A DNA stretch of 45,196 nucleotides from Alphaproteobacteria bacterium (lineage in GTDB: Bacteria > Pseudomonadota > Alphaproteobacteria > SMXQ01), in contig WHSO01000023.1 in assembly GCA_009380075.1 (NCBI GenBank), forward strand, positions 1 through 45,196, read 5' to 3'. Positions 19,126 to 28,611 of this stretch are shown here, in pieces. Numbering within the stretch: position 1 is the first letter of the stretch; each line of letters starts with the position of its first letter. The position numbers and the translations under genes are program-made. Below the pieces are notes generated by a model that saw only the letters and a list, made by a program, of their open reading frames with translations, searched no databases and was not told the origin of the DNA.

Positions 19126-19926
19126 ATGACGGATTTCGACGGCCCCAACGACGGCACTTACGACGGTATCGAACCGGCCGCGATCGTCGGCATCGAGGGT
19201 CAGTTGCTGCTCGATCTCGACGGCTTCGAAGGGCCGATCGACCTGCTGCTGTCGCTGGCGCGGGCGCAGAAGGTGGACCTGACCAAGATCTCAATCCTCG
19301 CTCTCGCCGACCAGTATCTGGCGTTCATCACCGCTGCCCAGCGCATCAGCCTGGAGATCGCCGCCGACTACCTCGTCATGGCGGCCTGGCTGGCCTACCT
19401 GAAGTCCCGCTTGCTGCTGCCCGAGGACGAGGAGGGGGAGCAGCCGAGCGGCGCCCAGATGGCCGAGGCGCTGGCGTTTCAGCTACGGCGTCTCGAATCG
19501 ATGCAGGAGGCGGGGGTACGCCTGTTCGCCCGGCCGCTCCTCGGCCGCGACGTGTTCCGCAACGGCACGCCCCAGGGTACCGAGGTTATCAAGGAGGCGG
19601 TGTTCGAACCGAGCCTGTACGAGTTGCTCCGGGCCTACGGCCAGATCCAGTCGCGCGGCACCGATTCGACCCTGCACATTGCCGCGCAGGAACTCTATTC
19701 GGTGGAAGAGGCGGTCGCACGCCTGCGCCGCCTGCTCGGCCGGATACCCGACTGGCAGAGTCTCGTGGCCTTCCTTCCCGAAGGGCTCAAGGATGGCATC
19801 CTCAAGCGCTCCGCCGTGGCCTCCACCTTCGTCGCGACCCTGGAGCTGGTGCGCCAGGGCCAGGCCGAGGTCCGCCAGGAAGGTCCCTTCCGTCCCATTT
19901 ACGTGCGTTCCCGCAAGAGTGAGTGA
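19126..19926 (+). CDS. scpA: Segregation and condensation protein A
   Basis: 266 residues, the kleisin of the Smc-ScpAB condensin complex. The N-terminal signature 'LDGFEGPIDLLLSLARAQKVDL' and 'LADQYLAFITAAQ' contact the Smc neck. The central linker (about 100-190) contacts ScpB. The C-terminal winged helix (about 190-255) contacts the Smc head and contains VEEAVARLRRLLGR. The gap to the M50 gene is 10 bp. scpB follows directly, with stop and start only about a dozen bases apart. ScpAB loops and compacts DNA during chromosome segregation, complementing PopZ encoded at the window's start. Confidence 0.95.
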   Translation: MTDFDGPNDGTYDGIEPAAIVGIEGQLLLDLDGFEGPIDLLLSLARAQKVDLTKISILALADQYLAFITAAQRISLEIAADYLVMAAWLAYLKSRLLLPEDEEGEQPSGAQMAEALAFQLRRLESMQEAGVRLFARPLLGRDVFRNGTPQGTEVIKEAVFEPSLYELLRAYGQIQSRGTDSTLHIAAQELYSVEEAVARLRRLLGRIPDWQSLVAFLPEGLKDGILKRSAVASTFVATLELVRQGQAEVRQEGPFRPIYVRSRKSE

Positions 19927-19938
19927 GTGATTGACCCG

Positions 19939-20670
19939 ATGAACGATACCGATTCACCCAAGGCTGAAGACAGCGACACCGGCGCCCAGCCGGCCGCCGT
20001 CGAACCGCATCACCTCCGACTGCTGGAAGCGATCCTGTTTTCGGCGGTGGAACCCCTGACCGAAGCGGAGATCGCCGAGCGCCTGCCCGACGGGGCGCCG
20101 GTTCCCGCCCTGCTTGCCGCGCTGGTGGAGTCCTACGCCAACCGCGGCATCACCCTGGTCAGCGCCGGCGGGCGCTGGTTCTTTCGCACCGCCGACGACC
20201 TAGTTGAGGAGCTGCGGGTCCACATGAAGGTGCCGCGGCGCCTGTCGCGCGCGGCGATGGAGACGCTCGCCATCGTCGCCTACCACCAGCCCGTCACCCG
20301 GGCCGAGATCGAGGAGATCCGCGGCGTCGGCCTGAGCCGGGGGACGCTTGACGCGTTGCTCGAAGCGGGCTGGATCGGCCCCAAGGGACGGCGGCGCACG
20401 GCCGGGCGTCCGGTGACCTGGGGCACCAGCAGCGGCTTCCTCGAAACCTTCGGGCTGGCCAGCATCGACGATCTGCCCGGGCTCGACGACCTGCGCGCCG
20501 CCGGCCTGCTCGACAAGCGGCCCGCCATCCAGATCACCGATATCCAGGGCGAGGAGAGTGAAGAAGACGAACCCCTCGCGGATGACGAGGAACTCCTCGA
20601 CATGGACCTGCCCGACGACGACGCGGCAGACGAAAACGACACGGAGAGGGACTCCGAGCGGCAGCCCTGA
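19939..20670 (+). CDS. scpB: Segregation and condensation protein B
   Basis: 243 residues from ATG 19939; GTG 19927 is in frame and would add MIDP, and neither has a strong ribosome site. Two winged-helix domains cover about 30-190, with the family blocks LLEAILFSAVEPLTEAEIAE and 'LSRAAMETLAIVAYHQPVTRAEIEEIRG'. The last 50 residues are highly acidic (DEEDEPLADDEELLDMD-like). ScpB dimers bind the ScpA kleisin and regulate Smc ATPase activity. The gene ends the uninterrupted core run; 227 bp follow before the iron transporter. Confidence 0.95.
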   Translation: MNDTDSPKAEDSDTGAQPAAVEPHHLRLLEAILFSAVEPLTEAEIAERLPDGAPVPALLAALVESYANRGITLVSAGGRWFFRTADDLVEELRVHMKVPRRLSRAAMETLAIVAYHQPVTRAEIEEIRGVGLSRGTLDALLEAGWIGPKGRRRTAGRPVTWGTSSGFLETFGLASIDDLPGLDDLRAAGLLDKRPAIQITDIQGEESEEDEPLADDEELLDMDLPDDDAADENDTERDSERQP

Positions 20671-20842
20671 CGGAACACCCGTTTTCGGGGACGGAAAGGT
20701 CATTCCGGATCGGGATCCAAAAACCCATATAGAAATTATGGATTAATCTTGCGCGGCTCCGGCGCCCGGGCCATATTTGCTGCGAGACGGCGTTTTCGAT
20801 TGCGGCAGGTGTGGCCGTCTGGTACATATCGGCAAATATGCA

Positions 20843-20861
20843 AATGCGATGCACTCTCATT
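20843..20861. promoter_or_regulatory. Fur-like operator upstream of fbpABC
   Basis: Read on the minus strand this 19-mer is AATGAGAGTGCATCGCATT. It matches 14 of 19 positions of a symmetrical AATGAGAATCATTCTCATT-type Fur site, with symmetrical ends (AATG...CATT). It lies 37-55 bases before the fbpA ATG, in an AT-rich patch suited to a promoter. Iron repression of fbpABC is the natural inference. An Irr or Mur/Fur variant regulator is possible in alphaproteobacteria. Confidence 0.5.
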
Positions 20862-20897
20862 CGCATAGGCCGAATAATCTCAAGGGAGCACACATCC

Positions 20898-21941
20898 ATG
20901 CCGCACTTCGCGCACAGAACCTTGCCCGTCATATTCGCCGCTCCGTTGATGCTGGGGATCACCGCCACCGTCCTGCCAGCCCACGCGGAAGAGGTCGTAA
21001 ACGTCTATTCGTCAAGACATTATCCCGTCGACAAGATCATCTACGGCAGCTTCGAGAAGGCCACGGGCATCCGTGTCAATATCGTTTCCGGTAACGTCAA
21101 CGCCCTGTTCGAGAGACTCAAGCGCGAGGGAAGCAACTCCCCGGCTGACGTGCTGATCACCGTGGATGCCGGCAATCTCGGCCGCGCCCAAGCCGCCGGA
21201 CTGTTCCAGCCGATGAAATCGGACGTGGTGGCAAAGGCGGTTCCGGCCCATCTGCGTGAGCCGAGCGGCCTGTGGACCGGGCTGACCCTTCGCGCCCGCG
21301 TCGTCATGTACGCCAAGGACCGGGTCAAGCCGTCGCAACTGTCGACCTACGAAGCGCTGGCCGATGCCAAGTGGAAGGGCAAGATCCTGGTGCGGTCGTC
21401 AAACCATATCTACAACCAGTCGCTCGTCGCGTCGCTGATCGCCGCTCACAGCGAGGCCGAGACGAATAAATGGGCGAAGGGCATCGTCGCCAATCTCGCG
21501 CGCAAGCCCAAGGGCGGCGACCGCGACCAGATCAAGGCCGTCGTGGCGGGCGAGGGCGACATCGCCATCTCCAACACGTACTATCTCGGCCTCCTGTCCT
21601 CCTCCAAGAGCGAGGCGGACCGGGCTGTCGCCCAGAAGGTCGGGGTGTTTTTCCCCAACCAGGACGGGCGCGGCACCCATGTCAATGTCTCCGGGGCGGG
21701 ACTGACCAAACACGCACCCCACAAGGCCAACGGCACCAAGCTGATCGAGCACCTCGTCAGCAAGGAGGTGCAGGAACTCGTCGCCAAGCACAACTACGAG
21801 TACCCCGTCCGTGAGGATGTCCAGTGGGCGCCGATCGTCGCCTCCTGGGGCAAGTTCAAGATGGACAAGCTCAACGTCGCCGAAATCGGTGCAAAAAACC
21901 CCGCAGCGGTGCGACTTCTTGATAAAGTGGGCTGGCGCTGA
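20898..21941 (+). CDS. fbpA: Ferric-iron ABC transporter, periplasmic binding protein
   Basis: 347 residues. A signal peptide spans about 1-30, with cleavage after ...LPAHA. The mature protein starts EEVVNVYSSRHYPVDK, the FutA/FbpA signature. The tyrosine pair Y228-Y229 (SNTYYLGLL) and the early Y/H residues are the expected Fe(III) ligands. It captures ferric iron in the periplasm and delivers it to the FbpBC permease encoded next. ATG 20898 has AAGGGAG 10-16 bases upstream; an in-frame opening from 20811 would bury the signal peptide and overlap the Fur-like site. Its base composition is slightly less GC-rich than the flanking core genes. Confidence 0.95.
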   Translation: MPHFAHRTLPVIFAAPLMLGITATVLPAHAEEVVNVYSSRHYPVDKIIYGSFEKATGIRVNIVSGNVNALFERLKREGSNSPADVLITVDAGNLGRAQAAGLFQPMKSDVVAKAVPAHLREPSGLWTGLTLRARVVMYAKDRVKPSQLSTYEALADAKWKGKILVRSSNHIYNQSLVASLIAAHSEAETNKWAKGIVANLARKPKGGDRDQIKAVVAGEGDIAISNTYYLGLLSSSKSEADRAVAQKVGVFFPNQDGRGTHVNVSGAGLTKHAPHKANGTKLIEHLVSKEVQELVAKHNYEYPVREDVQWAPIVASWGKFKMDKLNVAEIGAKNPAAVRLLDKVGWR

Positions 21942-21969
21942 TGGGCTGAACTTCATGGGAGACTGATCG

Positions 21970-23688
21970 CTGATCACCCAGCCGTTCCCTCTCGGAACAC
22001 CCCAACGGGCCGCGGACCGCCATAAACGGCGTTCGCGGCCCGATGCTTGGGCCCTGTTCGCCGTTACGGTCGCCGCGGTGGTCGCCATCCCCGTGGTGGT
22101 CGTACTCGCGCACGTCTTCGTCCCGACCGGGGACATCTGGCGCCATCTCGCCTCGACCGTGCTGCCCGCCTATGTCGCCAATTCGATCTGGCTGATGCTG
22201 GGGGTCGGAACGGGGACCCTGGTCATCGGCGTCGGCACGGCCTGGCTCGTCACCATGTGCCGCTTCCCCGGACGCCGCCTGTTTGAATGGGCCCTGCTGC
22301 TGCCGATGGCGGTACCTGCCTACGTCATCGCCTATACCTACACCGGCCTTCTCGACTACGCCGGGCCGGTCCAGGAGTCCCTCCGCGCGCTGACCGGCTG
22401 GGGCCGCAACGATTACTGGTTCCCCGAAGTCCGCAGCCTCGGCGGCGCCATCGCCATGCTGACCCTGGTGCTGTACCCCTACGTCTATCTTCTGTCGCGC
22501 GCCGCGTTCCTGGAGCAGTCGGTCTGCGTGTTCGAGGTCGCCCGCACGCTGGGCCGCTCGCCGATGCGAAGTTTCCTCTCCATTGCCCTGCCACTGGCGC
22601 GCCCGGCCATCGCCACCGGAGTCGCGCTCGCCCTGATGGAGACCCTCAACGACTTCGGCACGGTGCAGTATTTCGCCGTCGATACCTTCACGACCGGCAT
22701 CTTCCGCACCTGGTACGGGCTGGGGGAGGCGGCGGCGGCGGCGCAGCTTGCGGCCGTGCTGATGCTGTTCATCTTCGCCCTGGTGCTGGTAGAACGACTG
22801 TCGCGGGGCGGCGGCCGCGTGCATCACACCAGCCCCCGCTACCGGCAACTGCCGGGCTACCGGCTGGCCGGCGGACGCCGGGGGCTTGCCTTCCTTGCCT
22901 GCGCCGCGCCGGTCACCCTCGGCTTTCTCATTCCCGGCGGCATGCTCGCCTACTGGGCCGGGCTGACCGCGCCCGAGATGGTGGATGCCGATTTTTTGGC
23001 ACTGGCGCTCAATTCGTTCATTCTCGCCGCCCTGGCGGCGGCGCTGGCGGTGGCCATCGCGGTGACCATCGCCTACGGCCAGCGGACGCATCCGACGCGC
23101 CTGACCATCGGCGCCGCCCGCGTCGCGGCGATGGGCTACGCGGTGCCCGGTGCCGTGATCGCGGTCGGCGTGCTCATTCCCTTTGCCTGGGCCGACGGCG
23201 TGATCAACGACGCCGCCCGGCGGCTGGGGAGCGCGGAGCCGGGCCTGATCCTCTCCGGCACCATCGCCGCGGTGACCTTCGCCTATATCGTCCGCTTCCT
23301 CGCGGTCTCGCTGAACACGGTCGAGGCGTCGCTGGCCAAGATCACGCCGCACATGGACGATGCCGCCCGCACCCTGGGGCTCCGTCCCGGCCAGACCCTG
23401 TTCCGGGTGCACCTGCCGATCATGGGCGGCAGCCTGCTGACGGCCGGGCTCCTGGTGTTCGTCGACGTCATGAAGGAACTGCCGGCGACCCTGATCCTGC
23501 GCCCCTTCAACTTTGACACTTTGGCCATTCGGACCTATCAGTTGGCCTCGGATGAGCGCCTTGCCGATTCATCGAGCGCGGCACTTGCCATCGTTCTCGT
23601 CGGGATCGTCCCGGTGATCCTCCTCAGCCTCGCCATCGCGCGGTCGAGGCCGGGAACGGCGGCCGGCAGGGAGGACGAACGGCCGTGA
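21970..23688 (+). CDS. fbpB: Ferric-iron ABC transporter permease, probable CTG start
   Basis: About 572 residues, a fused double permease with about 12 membrane segments. Each half has an EAA-type loop that docks on the ATPase: ARTLGRSPMRSFLSIALPLA in the first half, AARTLGLRPGQTLFRVHLPI in the second. The first normal start codon in frame is GTG 22078, but that falls inside the first membrane helix (LFAVTVAAVVAIPVVVVLAHV). The frame is open back to the stop at 21964. GGGAGA at 21957-21962 sits 7 bases before CTG 21970, so I place the start there (ATC 21973 is another option). The stop overlaps the GTG of fbpC by 4 bases. Confidence 0.85.
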   Translation: MITQPFPLGTPQRAADRHKRRSRPDAWALFAVTVAAVVAIPVVVVLAHVFVPTGDIWRHLASTVLPAYVANSIWLMLGVGTGTLVIGVGTAWLVTMCRFPGRRLFEWALLLPMAVPAYVIAYTYTGLLDYAGPVQESLRALTGWGRNDYWFPEVRSLGGAIAMLTLVLYPYVYLLSRAAFLEQSVCVFEVARTLGRSPMRSFLSIALPLARPAIATGVALALMETLNDFGTVQYFAVDTFTTGIFRTWYGLGEAAAAAQLAAVLMLFIFALVLVERLSRGGGRVHHTSPRYRQLPGYRLAGGRRGLAFLACAAPVTLGFLIPGGMLAYWAGLTAPEMVDADFLALALNSFILAALAAALAVAIAVTIAYGQRTHPTRLTIGAARVAAMGYAVPGAVIAVGVLIPFAWADGVINDAARRLGSAEPGLILSGTIAAVTFAYIVRFLAVSLNTVEASLAKITPHMDDAARTLGLRPGQTLFRVHLPIMGGSLLTAGLLVFVDVMKELPATLILRPFNFDTLAIRTYQLASDERLADSSSAALAIVLVGIVPVILLSLAIARSRPGTAAGREDERP

Positions 23689-24776
23689 ACGGCGACAACG
23701 TTCTCGAATTCGAGTACGTCCACCACGCCTTCGAGGACGGCGTGATGGTGCTGCACGATATCAATCTCGCGATCCGTCCGGGGGAGATCTTCTGCCTGCT
23801 CGGCCCCTCGGGCTGCGGCAAGACGACGACGCTCCGGCTGGCGGCGGGGCTCGAGGAATGCCGGTACGGCCGCGTGCTGATCAACGGCAAAGTCGTGTCC
23901 GATGGCCGCGTTCACGTGCCCCCGGAAAAGCGCGGCGTCGGCCTCGTGTTCCAGGACACGGCCCTGTTCCCGCACCTTACCGTCGCCGGTAATGTCGGCT
24001 TCGGCCTGTCCGCGCTGGGCGAGGAGGCGCGCCGGGCGCGCGTCGTCGAAATACTGCGGCAGGTCGGCATGGACGGCTACGCCGACGCCTATCCCCATGT
24101 GCTGTCGGGCGGGCAGCAGCAGCGCGTGGCGCTCGCCCGCGCGCTGGCGCCCGATCCCAAACTCGTGCTGCTGGATGAACCGTTCTCGGGACTGGACGCA
24201 CAACTGCGCTCCATGATCCGCGAGGAGATGCTGGCCGTGCTGAAAAGCCAGGGCGCGACGGCGCTCGTCGTCACCCACGATCCGGAAGAGGCGATGTACG
24301 TCGCCGACCGTATCGCGATCATGAACCTCGGCCGCGTGGAGCAGGTGGGACGTCCGGGCGAGTTGTACTGCCATCCGGTCAACCCATTCGTTACCCGGTT
24401 CTTTTCGTCCACCAACCGGTTTTCCAGCCGCGTGACGGACGGCAAGGCGCGAACACCGTTCGGCCCGATCCCGGCGCCCGCGGGACTCGGCGAGGATTGC
24501 AAGGTCGAGGTGCTGATCCGGCCCGAGGCGCTGCGTATCGGTCCCGCCGGAAGTGCGCCGCGGCCCGGCGGAATCGGCGCGGTCGAGGCCCGCGTCGTCA
24601 CCGCCCGGATGCTCCGGCGCGCCGTGTTCATGCACCTTTGCGTCGGCGACTTCGACGGCACCCATGTTCACTTTCATGCCCGGGATCCCGGGCACCACAT
24701 GCCCGCCGAGGGCGAAATGGTGATGGTGACGCTGGATCCGGAACAGACCTTCGTGTTCAAGGCGCAGGAAACCTAG
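23685..24776 (+). CDS. fbpC: Ferric-iron ABC transporter ATP-binding protein
   Basis: 363 residues. The nucleotide-binding domain covers about 1-240: Walker A GPSGCGKTTT (40-49), signature LSGGQQQRVALARAL, Walker B LVLLDEPFSGLDAQLR and the switch His in VVTHDPEEA. The C-terminal TOBE-like domain (about 265-360) is the regulatory region of this transporter class. GTG start 23685 overlaps the fbpB stop (GTGA), so synthesis is coupled. It powers ferric-iron import with FbpA and FbpB. The operon ends here; tatA begins 113 bp later. Confidence 0.95.
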   Translation: MNGDNVLEFEYVHHAFEDGVMVLHDINLAIRPGEIFCLLGPSGCGKTTTLRLAAGLEECRYGRVLINGKVVSDGRVHVPPEKRGVGLVFQDTALFPHLTVAGNVGFGLSALGEEARRARVVEILRQVGMDGYADAYPHVLSGGQQQRVALARALAPDPKLVLLDEPFSGLDAQLRSMIREEMLAVLKSQGATALVVTHDPEEAMYVADRIAIMNLGRVEQVGRPGELYCHPVNPFVTRFFSSTNRFSSRVTDGKARTPFGPIPAPAGLGEDCKVEVLIRPEALRIGPAGSAPRPGGIGAVEARVVTARMLRRAVFMHLCVGDFDGTHVHFHARDPGHHMPAEGEMVMVTLDPEQTFVFKAQET

Positions 24777-24889
24777 GCGCCGCGGTCGCTTGCACCCCCT
24801 CGCGTTGCTCCGCCCCCCGGTTTCTGTCATGATCACCGCAAGTCTCACGCCCGGGCGAGCCCGGGCCAAACCCCTTCGAGGACATCCGC

Positions 24890-25111
24890 ATGAGCATCGG
24901 CGTTTGGCAGGTCATCCTTATCCTGGTCATCGTCCTCATCATATTCGGCGCCGGCAAGCTGCCGCGCGTCATGGGAGACGTCGCCAAGGGAATCAAGAAC
25001 TTCAAGTCCGGCCTTGCCGATCCGGACAAGGACTCCGCGGGCACCGACGGCGACAAGAAGACCATCGACGACGCGGCCACCAAGCCCGATTCGGAAACGA
25101 AGAAGGGCTGA
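24890..25111 (+). CDS. tatA: Sec-independent protein translocase TatA
   Basis: 73 residues. One N-terminal membrane helix (SIGVWQVILILVIVLIIFGA, 2-21) is followed by the hinge GAGKLPRVMGD and an amphipathic helix to about 44, then a charged tail. TatA oligomerises to let folded twin-arginine proteins through the inner membrane; the molybdenum hydroxylase at 5.4 kb is one candidate client. The 113-bp gap before it holds a possible promoter (TTGCTC at 24805, CATGAT at 24828, 17-base spacer), which is weak evidence. GAGG lies about 11-14 bases before the ATG. tatB follows after 49 bp. Confidence 0.95.
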   Translation: MSIGVWQVILILVIVLIIFGAGKLPRVMGDVAKGIKNFKSGLADPDKDSAGTDGDKKTIDDAATKPDSETKKG

Positions 25112-25160
25112 CCGGCGCGGCGCCCCGCTTGGCCGACTGCCTCCGACCGTGTGAACGTCC

Positions 25161-25568
25161 ATGCTAGACATCGGCTGGTCCGAAATGCTGCTGATCATCG
25201 TCGTGATGATCATCGTGATCGGACCCAAGGACCTGCCGCGCGCGCTCTATACCCTCGGCCAATGGGTCGGCAAGGTGCGCATGGTCGCGCGCCAGTTCCA
25301 GGATTCGATCGAGCAGATGGCGCATCAGAGCGGCATCGACGACGTACGCAAGGAAATCGAGGACGTCTCCAACTTCGACGTCGAGCGCGAGATGGAGAAG
25401 GCCGTCGACCCCAAGGGCGAGCTCGGCGAGGCCTTCAAGATCGAACCACCCGATTTCAATGCGCCGGCCGACGATAAGCCCCGTATCGAATCCGCACCGG
25501 CGGAGAAGAAAGACGCAGACAGGAAGGGCGATGCCGACCACCCCGCCGAAACGGAGAAGAAGGCGTGA
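25161..25568 (+). CDS. tatB: Sec-independent protein translocase TatB
   Basis: 135 residues. The N-terminal helix carries the family's acidic residue near position 8 (MLDIGWSEMLLIIVVMIIVIG), then the GPKDLPRALYTLGQWVGK hinge and amphipathic helix, a longer cytoplasmic helix than TatA, and a Lys/Asp/Ala-rich tail. TatB forms the twin-arginine receptor together with TatC. Its last codons overlap the GTG start of tatC by 4 bases. The tatABC-serS order is usual in alphaproteobacteria. Confidence 0.95.
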   Translation: MLDIGWSEMLLIIVVMIIVIGPKDLPRALYTLGQWVGKVRMVARQFQDSIEQMAHQSGIDDVRKEIEDVSNFDVEREMEKAVDPKGELGEAFKIEPPDFNAPADDKPRIESAPAEKKDADRKGDADHPAETEKKA

Positions 25569-26422
25569 GCGATCGTCCGCCCCCGGAAAACGAGCCCGAT
25601 CCGCCCGACGACGGGCCCGATATCCACGACGATGGCCTGTCGGATTCGCGCATGCCGCTGATGGAACACCTGATCGAGCTGCGCAACCGGCTGGTGTATT
25701 CGGTCGCCGCGCTCTTCGTCGCCTTCCTCGCCTGCTACGCCTTCGCCGAGGATATCTTCGCCTTCCTGGTGCAGCCGCTGGCCGACGTCTACCAGGGGCA
25801 GACCGGGCGGCGCATGATCTTCACCGCACTCTACGAAACCTTCTTCACCTACGTGAAGGTGGCCTTCTTCGCCGGCGCCTTCCTGTCCTTCCCGATCGTC
25901 GCCAGCCAGCTCTGGATGTTCATCGCGCCGGGGCTCTACAAGAAAGAAAGGCGTGCCTTCCTGCCGTTCCTGGTAGCAACGCCGGTCCTGTTCTTCCTCG
26001 GCGGCGCGCTGGTCTACTACATCATCTTTCCGCTTGCCTGGCAGTTCTTCGTCAGCTTCGAGACCACCGGTACGGCGGGCGGGCTGCCGATCCAGCTCGA
26101 GGCGAGGGTAGGGGAATACCTCTCCCTCGTCATGAAGCTGATCTTCGCGTTCGGCCTGTGTTTCCAGCTCCCCATCGCACTGACCCTGATGGGCCGGGTC
26201 GGAATCGTCACCTCCGACGGCCTCCGGCAGAAGCGAAAATACGCTATCGTCATCACCTTCATTGTCGCCGCGATCCTGACGCCGCCCGACGTCATCAGCC
26301 AGATCGGCCTCGCCATCCCTGTCCTGCTCCTCTACGAAATCTCGATCTACTCGGTGAAGCTGGTCGAGCGTCGGCGGATGCAGGCCGAACGCGAGGCCGA
26401 GGCGAGCGCCGGCGAAGAGTGA
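25565..26422 (+). CDS. tatC: Sec-independent protein translocase TatC
   Basis: 285 residues, six membrane helices. The conserved N-terminal MPLMEHLIELRNRLVYSVAA block starts at about residue 30, after an acidic extension of about 29 residues (PENEPDPPDDGPDIHDDG-like). The first periplasmic loop ...IFTALYETFFTYVKVAFFAG and the FGLCFQLPI helix are characteristic. TatC recognises the twin-arginine signal peptide. The GTG start overlaps the tatB stop. The downstream serS gene begins 76 bp later. Confidence 0.96.
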   Translation: MSDRPPPENEPDPPDDGPDIHDDGLSDSRMPLMEHLIELRNRLVYSVAALFVAFLACYAFAEDIFAFLVQPLADVYQGQTGRRMIFTALYETFFTYVKVAFFAGAFLSFPIVASQLWMFIAPGLYKKERRAFLPFLVATPVLFFLGGALVYYIIFPLAWQFFVSFETTGTAGGLPIQLEARVGEYLSLVMKLIFAFGLCFQLPIALTLMGRVGIVTSDGLRQKRKYAIVITFIVAAILTPPDVISQIGLAIPVLLLYEISIYSVKLVERRRMQAEREAEASAGEE

Positions 26423-26498
26423 TCCGGCGGCCCATTGCCTGTGGACGGGGCGGGGACGATTCCCTATGGTGAGCGCGCCTATCGCCCGGTGATCCTCG

Positions 26499-27818
<1,320 letters not shown>

Positions 27819-27828
27819 GGACCGCCGC

Positions 27829-28611
27829 GTGACCGCGCGCCCGGCACCGCTCGACCGCGCCCGCATCCTCGTCACCAACGATGACGGCATAGGCGCGCCG
27901 GGCCTGAAGGTGCTGGCGCGCATCGCCCGACGCCTGTCGCGCGATGTCTGGGTGGTGGCGCCGGAGATCGAGCAATCCGCCGCCAGCCATTCGCTGACCG
28001 TGCGCACGCCCCTGCGGGTGCACCGGCACGCGCCGCGCCGCTTCGCTGTCAGCGGCACGCCGACCGATTGCGTGCTGGTCGCAGTGGGGCAGATCCTGGC
28101 CGACCGGGCCCCCGACCTCGTGCTGTCGGGGATCAACCACGGCGGCAACCTGGCCGAGGACATCAATCATTCCGGCACCGTCGCCGCCGCCATGCAGGCC
28201 ACGGTCATGGGCATTCCCGGCATCGCGCTGAGCCAGATTGTCCAGCCCGACCGCCCGCCCAAATGGGCGACGGCGGAGCATTTCGCCCCGGTGATCATCC
28301 GCAAGCTCGCCGCGGCGCCGTGGCGGCGCGACGTGGTCATCAACGTCAACTTCCCCGACCGCGTTCATGGTGCCGTCACCGGCATCGAGGTCGTACGCCA
28401 GGGACGGCGGCGGCAGAGGGAACGGGTCACCGAGGCCTTCGATCCCTTCGGACGGCCCTATTACTGGATCGGCAGCCCGCGCAAGGAAGGTTCCGCCCGG
28501 GGCAACAGCGACATCGAGGCGACGGCCCGCGGCGCCGTGTCGGTGACACCGCTCGATCTCGACCTCACCGCCCGCGCCCAGGCCCGGGCGCTCGCCAGGG
28601 TGTTCTCATGA
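27829..28611 (+). CDS. surE: 5'-nucleotidase SurE
   Basis: 260 residues with a GTG start. Metal-binding D18-D19 (ILVTNDDGIGAPGL), the SASHSLTV-like block (AASHSLTVRTPLRV), SGTPTDCVLV and SGINHGGNLAEDINHSGTV are the SurE signatures. The enzyme dephosphorylates nucleoside 5'- and 3'-monophosphates and is linked to stationary-phase survival. The stop overlaps the pcm start (ATGA), the classic surE-pcm pairing. Confidence 0.96.
   Translation: MTARPAPLDRARILVTNDDGIGAPGLKVLARIARRLSRDVWVVAPEIEQSAASHSLTVRTPLRVHRHAPRRFAVSGTPTDCVLVAVGQILADRAPDLVLSGINHGGNLAEDINHSGTVAAAMQATVMGIPGIALSQIVQPDRPPKWATAEHFAPVIIRKLAAAPWRRDVVINVNFPDRVHGAVTGIEVVRQGRRRQRERVTEAFDPFGRPYYWIGSPRKEGSARGNSDIEATARGAVSVTPLDLDLTARAQARALARVFS

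Noticed and set aside
22078-23688. fbpB beginning at GTG 22078
   Set aside because: Would cut the first membrane helix in half and has no spaced ribosome site; the upstream CTG fits better.
24849-24866. Two tandem GCCCGGGC palindromes before tatA as a terminator
   Set aside because: Only a 2-base spacer and no T-tract; more likely chance in GC-rich DNA.
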